DNA of 64,000 nucleotides from positions 1 to 64,000 of the forward strand of contig NZ_JAGZSD010000010.1 in NCBI RefSeq assembly GCF_018381315.1. The letters are read 5' to 3'. The position numbers and the translations under genes are program-made. This document shows, piece by piece, positions 49,934 through 55,930 of the stretch. The first letter of the stretch is position 1. Each line of letters starts with the position of its first letter. The notes under the pieces were generated by a model. That model was not told the DNA's origin, ran no database searches, and was given only the letters and a program-made list of their open reading frames with translations. The stretch is from Anaerostipes sp. GTDB taxonomy: Bacteria > Bacillota > Clostridia > Lachnospirales > Lachnospiraceae.

Positions 49934-50635
49934 TCAGCTAAATACCTGGCTTCCATAGATAATCAGATATCCAAGTCCGGAACGGGCCGCCAAAAATTCT
50001 CCGATGATGACGCCCACCAGGGAAAGGCCGATGTTGACATTCATAATGCTCAGAAGCAGCGGGATACAGCTGGGGATCACTGCCATGGTCAGGCAGTCCT
50101 TTTTCGTTCCGCCAAGTGTTCTGATAAGTGTCAGACGTTCTCTGTCCACGTGCAGAAAACCGCTGTATAAATTCAAAATACTGCCGAATACCGCGATAGA
50201 TATGGCAGTGATGATGATGGTTTTCATGTTGTTTCCAAGCCAGACAATCAGGATTGGTGCCAGTGCTGATTTTGGAAGACTGTTAAGCACAACCAGATAA
50301 GGGTCGATAATTTTGGCAGCCGTAGGAAACCACCATAAAATAGTAGCAATTAATATAGAAAATATGGTGATCAGCACAAAGCTTACAAGAGTTTCAGCCA
50401 GAGTGACTCCTATGTGAAGAAATATCGAATGATCTAATGCCATGGCATAAAAGCACCGGATGATTCTGCTCGGGCTGCTGAAAATAAAACCGTTCAGTAT
50501 ATTTTTAGAAACGGCAGTTTCCCAGGAAAATAATAAGAGAAGCAGAAGAAGGACCTGGGCAACGCGAATCCAATATTTCTTTCGTTGAATTTTATTTAAA
50601 TATTCGGACTGTTCTTTAGAAATTGGATCAGTCAT
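49934..50635 (-). pseudogene. ABC permease (NitT/TauT family), truncated by insertion
   Basis: A 233-residue inner-membrane permease lacking its last helix. It contains the EAA-type loop RLTLIRTLGGTKKDC and ends ...GLGYLIIYGSQVF followed by one foreign Ser codon and a stop contributed by the inserted element. The missing TM helix and tail are found at 45141-45248. The family imports nitrate, taurine, alkanesulfonates or thiamine precursors with the ATPase encoded upstream. The product probably folds poorly or is inactive. GGAGGG precedes the ATG; it overlaps the ATPase gene by 8 nt. Confidence 0.85.
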
Positions 50636-51389
50636 TGATTTCCCTCCATAATTGATTAAAATAATCCTTAAATTCTACTGCATTTCTTGCAGCCTGCGGC
50701 GTTTTTTTCTCACAGGTAAGGTGGATCGGCACGATGGCCTTAACAGTTCCCGGGCGCTTAGACAGCACAATCACCCGGTCGGCCATGCTGATGGCTTCAG
50801 ACAGGTCGTGAGTTACAAGAAGAGCAGTCTTTTTTTCGTCCTTGATGATACAGCCGATGTCATCAGACACCTGAAGCCTTGTCTGGTAGTCAAGTGCAGA
50901 GAATGGCTCATCAAGGAGAAGGATATTCGGAGAGAGTGCCAGGGTGCGGATCAGAGCTGCCCTCTGGCGCATACCTCCGGAAAGCTGGCTTGGATAAGAG
51001 TTTTTGAAATCTTTGAGGCCGTAAAGTTCCAGCAGACGGTCAACCTTCTCAAATGCCCCGGGGTCTTTGATGTTCTGAATCTTCAGACCAAGGGTTACAT
51101 TCTCGTAAATGGTGCGCCATGGAAGGAGCTGGTCCTTCTGGAGCATATATCCGATATGGTCGGTGGATTCTTCGATTGGTACGCCGTTGATCCTGATTGT
51201 TCCGCCGGACAGGGGAAGTAATTTAGCGATCAAATGCAGCATAGTAGATTTCCCGCATCCGCTGGGACCGACGACTGCGACAAATTCACCGCTTAAGACA
51301 TCAAAAGTAATAGAAGAAAGAGCTGTGGTTTCTTGCTTTAGAGTATGGTATGAGTAAGATACCTGCTCTAAGGAAAGGGCAGTGGTCAT
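50628..51389 (-). CDS. ABC transporter ATPase (NitT/TauT family)
   Basis: A 253-residue ATPase of the SsuB/TauB/ThiZ group. Walker A GPSGCGKST, Q-loop MLQKDQLLPWRTIYENV, signature QLSGGMRQRAALIR, Walker B ILLLDEPFSALD, and switch THDLSEA. It energises the neighbouring permease, now disrupted. No substrate-binding protein is adjacent, so the ligand (sulfonate, thiamine precursor or other) is undetermined. The second in-frame ATG is chosen because AAGGAG lies eight bases ahead of it. Confidence 0.9.
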   Translation of the reverse strand: MTTALSLEQVSYSYHTLKQETTALSSITFDVLSGEFVAVVGPSGCGKSTMLHLIAKLLPLSGGTIRINGVPIEESTDHIGYMLQKDQLLPWRTIYENVTLGLKIQNIKDPGAFEKVDRLLELYGLKDFKNSYPSQLSGGMRQRAALIRTLALSPNILLLDEPFSALDYQTRLQVSDDIGCIIKDEKKTALLVTHDLSEAISMADRVIVLSKRPGTVKAIVPIHLTCEKKTPQAARNAVEFKDYFNQLWREIND

Positions 51390-51458
51390 TCTCATATCTC
51401 CTTTCTTGGAGGTTTATAGTATAGATTATGCTGGAGAGAAAAAAGGTGATATTATTCC

Positions 51459-51488
51459 TTGACATATGAGGCGTCACAAGCCTATAAT
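51459..51488 (+). promoter_or_regulatory. Promoter of the riboswitch-protease unit
   Basis: Perfect TTGACA (51459-51464) and perfect TATAAT (51483-51488), 18-bp spacer. Transcription would begin about 35 nt before the first aptamer. Confidence 0.82.
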
Positions 51489-51527
51489 TAAGGTGTAGAC
51501 AAAAGTGGATTGTCTCGTATAATTTCA

Positions 51528-51614
51528 TATTCATGGGTAAAACTGTCGAAAGGCAGTGACACAAAGCCAAGGGTCTAAAGTCCGGTACAGGACTATGACA
51601 GCCGGTTGCCACAT
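51528..51614 (+). promoter_or_regulatory. Class I cyclic-di-GMP riboswitch, aptamer 1
   Basis: GEMM-I signature elements are all present: GGGTAAAAC, GNRA loop CGAAAGG, CACAAAGCCAAGGGTCTAA, ATGACAGCCGGTTGCC. The base before the conserved AAA equals the G that contacts the ligand in the Vibrio Vc2 structure, pointing to c-di-GMP and not cGAMP. An intrinsic terminator follows 60 nt downstream. Confidence 0.9.
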
Positions 51615-51671
51615 TATTCATTTAATGTGTATGGATATAGGTATCTAACTTATATTAAATCTGTAAGCGCA

Positions 51672-51712
51672 GCCGTTTGTGAAGGAAACTTCACAGGCGG
51701 TTTTTCTTTTTT
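51672..51712 (+). terminator. Expression-platform terminator of riboswitch 1
   Basis: CCGTTTGTGAAG and CTTCACAGGCGG pair over GAAA, followed by T5CT6. It probably stops transcription in one ligand state. Confidence 0.87.
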
Positions 51713-51794
51713 AAAGAAACGCTTTGATTTTCAAAAGCTGGATGATTGTATTCATCACATGGTATTCACATCCAAAGCGATGAAGAAACAATTA

Positions 51795-51880
51795 CATATT
51801 CAGTAAAGCTGTCGAAAGGCAGCGGCACAAAGCCAAGGGTCTAAGGTCTGGCAGCAGATTATGACAGCCGGTTGCCGCAT
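51795..51880 (+). promoter_or_regulatory. Class I cyclic-di-GMP riboswitch, aptamer 2
   Basis: A second GEMM-I aptamer 190 nt after the first: GTAAAGC, CGAAAGG, CACAAAGCCAAGGGTCTAAGG, ATGACAGCCGGTTGCCG. The ligand-contacting G is conserved. It is followed by a weak AACAG/CTGTT stem with T7 (near 51908-51928) and a CCGGT/ACCGG stem just before the gene. Confidence 0.9.
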
Positions 51881-51978
51881 GATGGGGATCATGTGCAGGA
51901 AGAACAGAGTAGGGAACTGTTTTTTTCACCGGTTATTTACCGGGTTTGTGCCTTGAGATCAGAGGAGGCGCAGCAGCC

Positions 51979-52770
51979 ATGAAAAAAGCAGTCACAAAGA
52001 TTTGTGCATTGGCATTAGCAGTTATTATCATAACCGCAGGTGTTGGGATGGGGGTCCCGGCTCCGAAACGTGTCGAAGCATCAAGCAAGGTTTCAGTTAA
52101 AGTCAGCACAACCAGAAAAGTCAAAACAAAAAAATATAAGTTAAGAAAAAAGGTACGCAGAAAAAAGACAACCACAGTCAAAAAAATCAAGACCACAAAG
52201 AAACTGACCAAAAGTGTTTCTAAAAAGGTTGAAAAGGTCATCCGTAAGAATACGGTAGTTAAAACTACTCTGAAAGCAAAACGCAAGACGGTTAAAACTA
52301 CAGTGACCACAAAGACTACAACAAAGACGACAAATCTGGCCAGATCAGGAAGTGCTGATATTAACCAACTGAAGGGGATCATTGATACAAGGGTAATTAA
52401 TTCTTTTAAGAAGACCGGAATGAAGATCGAAACAAATTCACGTTCCTCCGCCTTAAAGGGAGCAGACGGAGTGTTCAGTCCATCCAGGAAACGGATTTAT
52501 TTAAAAGCCAATGTAGACCGTGTTCTTGTCCATGAAGTGGGACATTTTGTGGCCTATCGGCAGGGAAGAGCTGATTCAACGAAAGAGTTCCTGTCTATCT
52601 ACAAAGCAGAGAAGAATAAGTTCAAAGGAGACAATAAAAAGTACGCTGTTTCCTCCAACAAGGAGTTTTTTGCAGAGTGCTTCAAAGAGTATTCCATGAA
52701 CAAATCTTCCTTAAAAAAGAATTGCCCGCGCTCTTATAAGTACATACAGTCTGTGATCAGCAGAATGTAA
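51979..52770 (+). CDS. Secreted metalloprotease, anthrax-LF/Pro-Pro endopeptidase type
   Basis: A 263-residue secreted protein. Signal peptide about 1-34 (VEA-SS), a very basic Lys/Thr-rich segment about 37-118, and a zinc peptidase domain about 125-263. The zinc site is HEVGH (185-189) with the third ligand and family motif KEFFAE (228-233), closely matching PEEFFAES of Clostridioides difficile PPEP-1; the tail NCPRSYKYIQSV also matches. PPEP-1 cuts between prolines in surface adhesins and is controlled by a c-di-GMP riboswitch, as here. The basic repeat region is not in PPEP-1 and may bind wall polymers. AGGAGG lies ten bases before the ATG. Confidence 0.88.
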   Translation: MKKAVTKICALALAVIIITAGVGMGVPAPKRVEASSKVSVKVSTTRKVKTKKYKLRKKVRRKKTTTVKKIKTTKKLTKSVSKKVEKVIRKNTVVKTTLKAKRKTVKTTVTTKTTTKTTNLARSGSADINQLKGIIDTRVINSFKKTGMKIETNSRSSALKGADGVFSPSRKRIYLKANVDRVLVHEVGHFVAYRQGRADSTKEFLSIYKAEKNKFKGDNKKYAVSSNKEFFAECFKEYSMNKSSLKKNCPRSYKYIQSVISRM

Positions 52771-52785
52771 TTCATGTAGGAGTTT

Positions 52786-52841
52786 AAAAGGATGTCTCAA
52801 AACTGTAAGTGTAAACTATGGTTTTGAGACATCCTTTTTTT
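52786..52841 (+). terminator. Terminator of the protease gene
   Basis: AAAAGGATGTCTCAAAAC and GTTTTGAGACATCCTTTT pair; T-run follows. Confidence 0.92.
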
Positions 52842-52900
52842 ATTTCATAGGAAAGTGCCTCCTATGAAATAAAAAACGCTCCGCAAGGATCACACTGCGG
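52841..52900. repeat. Post-terminator intergenic repeat, copy 7
   Basis: ATTTCATAGGAAAGTGCCTC, CTATGAAAT, AAAAAACGCTCCGCAAGGAT: about 90 percent like copy 1 at 456-515, and again starting at a terminator T-run. Confidence 0.75.
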
Positions 52901-52969
52901 CAAGTCACTTTGTTTCTTGACATACGGGGTTTATGAAGTTATCATAAGGGGGCGAAAAGGAGAGACAGC

Positions 52970-53668
52970 ATGCATTATGATCATATAATTTCAGGTACTT
53001 TTTTAAAGCGTCCCAATCGGTTTATAGCGATTGTCCTCATTGGAGGACAGGAGGAAGAGGTACATGTGAAAAATACGGGGCGCTGCAAAGAACTGCTTAT
53101 ACCGGGAGTCAGAGTTTTTCTGCAGCAGCATGATGACCCTAAGAGAAAAACAAAGTATTCTTTGATTGGAGTCAGAAAAGGGAATCTGCTGATCAACATG
53201 GATTCACAGGCCCCTAATAAAGCGGTGGGAGAATGGCTGAGGCAGGGAGGAATTTATCCTTATATAGAAGAAATCAAGGCTGAGAAAACATATGGAAGTT
53301 CCAGATTCGATTTTTTTATCAGGGGCGGAAACTTAATGGAAGACACCAAAGATGCTTTTGTGGAAGTCAAGGGGGTAACTCTGGAGGAAGACGGGACAGC
53401 ATGGTTTCCGGATGCACCCACTGAGCGTGGAGTCAAGCATATGGAAGAATTGATCCGATGTACAAAAGAAGGCTATGAGGCATATATTATTTTTGTAATA
53501 CAGATGAAGGGAGTCCACTGTTTCAGACCTAATGACCGGACACACAGAGCTTTTGGCGATACGCTGAGGAAGGCAGCCGATGCAGGAGTGCATGTACTTG
53601 CAGCAGACTGTCTGATAACGGAGGATACAATGGAGATCGACGAAGAAGTTCCGGTGATTTTGTATTGA
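52970..53668 (+). CDS. sfsA: SfsA-family protein
   Basis: A 232-residue SfsA homologue, named sugar fermentation stimulation protein, with an OB-fold and a nuclease-like C-terminal part. Conserved stretches: RPNRFIAIV, HVKNTGRCKELL, GSSRFDFFI, FVEVKGVTLEEDGTAWFPDAPTERGVKH and FRPNDRTHRAFGDTL. DNA binding is reported for the family; the precise role is unsettled. AAAGGAGAG precedes the ATG. Monocistronic. Confidence 0.95.
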   Translation: MHYDHIISGTFLKRPNRFIAIVLIGGQEEEVHVKNTGRCKELLIPGVRVFLQQHDDPKRKTKYSLIGVRKGNLLINMDSQAPNKAVGEWLRQGGIYPYIEEIKAEKTYGSSRFDFFIRGGNLMEDTKDAFVEVKGVTLEEDGTAWFPDAPTERGVKHMEELIRCTKEGYEAYIIFVIQMKGVHCFRPNDRTHRAFGDTLRKAADAGVHVLAADCLITEDTMEIDEEVPVILY

Positions 53669-53720
53669 TCCCTCCGGTGATCTTTCGGAGATTACATAGA
53701 AATCAGATAACTATAAATAA

Positions 53721-53759
53721 GAAAAGGAAGCAGCTCATAGTTACAGCTGCTTCCTTTTG
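53721..53759. terminator. Bidirectional terminator
   Basis: AAAAGGAAGCAGCT and AGCTGCTTCCTTTT pair between sfsA and the convergent MFS gene. Confidence 0.9.
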
Positions 53760-53761
53760 TT

Positions 53762-55012
53762 CTATTCTGCGGCCGGTGCCGCTTTAGGAATCGTTTGGAA
53801 TATCTTTCTGGATTCCCAGGAGATCAGACAGCAGATCAAACAGGCCCCATAGATCATAAGGTAAGGCTGGTTTTCTAAGATGTCAAACAAAAATCCGTAA
53901 ACAGCCTGCCCCAGAGGCTGAGAACACATGGAGAGAGCCATGATGCAGGAAATCACTTTGCCAATCAGGTGTCCTGGTGTCTGAGTCTGTACAAAAGAAA
54001 GCATTTGTACAGTAAATATGGTGGAACATGCCATCATAAAAAAGCTGCAGATGGTAATCACTGTGTAAGCAGCTATCGGAGCTAAGTCAAGATTCAGCAC
54101 AATTCCAATAGGAAGAAGAGCGGCTGCGCTGGACAAAAGAAGAAGGTGAACATTTTGTATATTCAGCCGCTTTGCAAATATACCTGTGAGGATGCCGCCC
54201 AAAAGGCCTCCCAGGGCCAGAGCTCCCTGTGCATATCCGTACAGCTGGCTGGATAAATGAAGAATCTGTGTAATGATAACAGGCAGACCTACAATCAGGA
54301 GAGCACTTAAAAACAGATTAAAAGCGCAGACGATCAAAATACCTTTTCCTATGACAGGCTGTTCTGTGCGTATAAAATGAAAGCTTTCCTGAAGATCCTG
54401 TTTTACGATGGAAAATACACTGTTTCCCTTTTGAGGCTTTTTAAATGGTATATGGATAAAGAGTTCCATTGTGGCAGAAAATAAAAAACATCCTATACTC
54501 ACATATAAAATTGGGCGGATACCGTAAAAACCATATAAAGCTCCGCCGGCTACCGGACCGATCAGGTTAGCGAGGGCGTTGACCTGATTGATCACTGCAT
54601 TGCCGGACAGCAGCCGTTCAGGAGTGAGCAGAGCCGGAAGGCTGGCCTGCACTGCAGGCTGATAGGCGCCCTGAATGCCATAGAGAGCCATCAGGGTTAC
54701 AATCAAGAGCAGTACTAAAGACACATGGCCGAGAACTGCCGTAAAAAGCAGAATTAATGCGCTGGTAGCATAGTCAAGGATGACCATGATATTTCTCTTA
54801 TTGACACGGTCAGCCACAATACCTCCTGCCGGTGAGAGCAGGATCATGGGAATAAAGGAACAGGCTGTGACAATTCCGAACAGAGATGCGGAGCCTGTTT
54901 CTTTCAGCAGATACAGGGGAAGTGCAAATCGCAGGATGGAATTGCCGAACAGAGAAATGATCTGTCCAATGACCACAAGGGAAAAATCCCGGTTAAATAG
55001 TTTATCGTTCAT
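53762..55012 (-). CDS. MFS drug exporter (DHA3 / MefA-like)
   Basis: A 416-residue, 12-helix MFS exporter of the macrolide-efflux type. Motif A-like loop GGIVADRVNKRN between helices 2 and 3, GAYQPAVQASLPALLTPERL after helix 5 and AQGALALGGLLGG in helix 8 are typical. Probably repressed by the TetR protein encoded just upstream on the same strand. The start with AAGGAG five bases ahead is chosen over an extended reading frame that would overlap tetR. Confidence 0.87.
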   Translation of the reverse strand: MNDKLFNRDFSLVVIGQIISLFGNSILRFALPLYLLKETGSASLFGIVTACSFIPMILLSPAGGIVADRVNKRNIMVILDYATSALILLFTAVLGHVSLVLLLIVTLMALYGIQGAYQPAVQASLPALLTPERLLSGNAVINQVNALANLIGPVAGGALYGFYGIRPILYVSIGCFLFSATMELFIHIPFKKPQKGNSVFSIVKQDLQESFHFIRTEQPVIGKGILIVCAFNLFLSALLIVGLPVIITQILHLSSQLYGYAQGALALGGLLGGILTGIFAKRLNIQNVHLLLLSSAAALLPIGIVLNLDLAPIAAYTVITICSFFMMACSTIFTVQMLSFVQTQTPGHLIGKVISCIMALSMCSQPLGQAVYGFLFDILENQPYLMIYGACLICCLISWESRKIFQTIPKAAPAAE

Positions 55013-55024
55013 AAAAACTCCTTT

Positions 55025-55043
55025 CATACATTCGGTTGGTATG
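55025..55043. promoter_or_regulatory. TetR-family operator, site 2
   Basis: CATACATTCGGTTGGTATG, a CATAC-N9-GTATG dyad between tetR and the exporter gene, sharing arms with the site upstream of tetR. Confidence 0.5.
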
Positions 55044-55128
55044 TAAAATGAACAAAAAAATAAGAAAAGTTTTACTGCAGTCCCCAGAGTCAGACTGTAA
55101 TAGACTATTCTGAGGACTGGCGGGTGTG

Positions 55129-55779
55129 TCATTCTTTTTCTTCCAGCTGTTTTCGGTAAGACTCAAGAACGTACAGGACTTCATCATCCAGCAAAGGCAT
55201 TCCCAGCCGGTCCAGCAGGTCTTTCATAAACTGAGTTTTGCGGACCAGTTCCTCTGCAGTATTTTGGACAACAAATGGGTTCATCCAAAAATTGCATAAG
55301 ATGATCAGGGACTCTGAAAGCTCTTTAGGATATTCTGTTGTTATGGAACCATCATTAATGCCTTGTTCCACCAACGGAAGTATCAGTTGGGGTGCTGTTT
55401 CTTCCAGGCTGTCAAAAAGTTGTTTCATAAGAAAACGCGGATTCTTCATGATATTGGGGGCTGCTTTGATCATCATCTGGTTGCCCGGGTTTTTAATTGA
55501 TACGATCAGCAGCCTTTTTAATTTTTCAAGTCCTGTTCCGGGTCCATTGATAATGTCCTCCCAGTCCTTTGCCTGCCCGCCGTAGAGCTGATCCATGACA
55601 GCTTCAATAATATCACTTTTAGATTTAAAGTGATGATATATGGCACCTTTGGTCAGGTCACCCAGTTCGTCGATGATATCCTGTATCGTTGTGTGTTCAT
55701 AGCCTTTTTCTAAAAATAATTTCAGCGACGCATCTAAGATCCTTTGTTCCGTGATTTCAGGATATTTATTTCTTGCCAT
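55129..55779 (-). CDS. TetR-family repressor
   Basis: A 216-residue TetR-type regulator. N-terminal HTH about 10-55 (ILDASLKLFLEKGYEHTTIQDIIDEL, TKGAIYHHFKSKSDII); the helical C-terminal domain is the ligand pocket. Two matching palindromes flank the gene, one at its promoter and one before the MFS exporter, indicating autoregulation and induction of efflux by a drug-like ligand. Confidence 0.9.
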   Translation of the reverse strand: MARNKYPEITEQRILDASLKLFLEKGYEHTTIQDIIDELGDLTKGAIYHHFKSKSDIIEAVMDQLYGGQAKDWEDIINGPGTGLEKLKRLLIVSIKNPGNQMMIKAAPNIMKNPRFLMKQLFDSLEETAPQLILPLVEQGINDGSITTEYPKELSESLIILCNFWMNPFVVQNTAEELVRKTQFMKDLLDRLGMPLLDDEVLYVLESYRKQLEEKE

Positions 55780-55800
55780 GGAAAATCATCCTTTCTCATA

Positions 55801-55819
55801 TACATACTATTAGTATGTA
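55801..55819. promoter_or_regulatory. TetR-family operator, site 1
   Basis: TACATACTATTAGTATGTA is a perfect 9-1-9 palindrome 22 bp before the tetR start. Confidence 0.72.
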
Positions 55820-55869
55820 TTGAATGTATCAGATAAAAATGATAGTGTCAAGAAAAATAAAAATAATAC

Positions 55870-55897
55870 TTGCTTTTTATATTCTAGATGTTATACT
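55870..55897 (+). promoter_or_regulatory. Promoter of clpB
   Basis: TTGCTT (55870-55875), 16-bp spacer, TATACT (55892-55897). I see neither a CIRCE element nor a CtsR heptad repeat, so heat control is not evident. Confidence 0.6.
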
Positions 55898-55930
55898 AGA
55901 TATAGAACAATCAAGATTGGAGGAGTGAAG

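Larger units (their letters stand above)
45246..49942. mobile_element. Serine-recombinase integrative element, about 4.7 kb
   Basis: The element splits an ABC permease gene. A shared AAA (TTT on the gene strand) lies at both junctions, 45246-45248 and 49940-49942. Reading inwards from each junction, GAGCGC occurs 6-7 bases inside, so the rejoined element ends form a dyad centred on TT, as expected for an attP of a large serine integrase. Contents: a 49-codon gene, a 600-residue serine recombinase, a long palindrome, an MHS-family transporter, a metallophosphoesterase and an AT-rich right end. There are no conjugation, replication or phage genes. Confidence 0.78.

Noticed and set aside
51606..51806. 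66-codon reading frame between the two riboswitch aptamers
   Set aside because: It covers the 3' end of aptamer 1, the intrinsic terminator and the start of aptamer 2; there is no ribosome site and no protein-like composition.
51528..51880. cGAMP-specific (GEMM-Ib) reading of the aptamers
   Set aside because: The position aligned with Vc2 G20, just before the conserved AAA block, is G in both copies; the cGAMP-type variants carry A there.
53762..55132. Long 456-residue form of the MFS exporter
   Set aside because: The 40 extra residues overlap tetR and cover its operator; an ATG with AAGGAG five bases ahead gives the normal family N-terminus.
55780..55930. CIRCE or CtsR operator ahead of clpB
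   Set aside because: No TTAGCACTC-N9-GAGTGCTAA and no GGTCAAA heptad repeats were found; the only strong dyad is the TetR-type palindrome.
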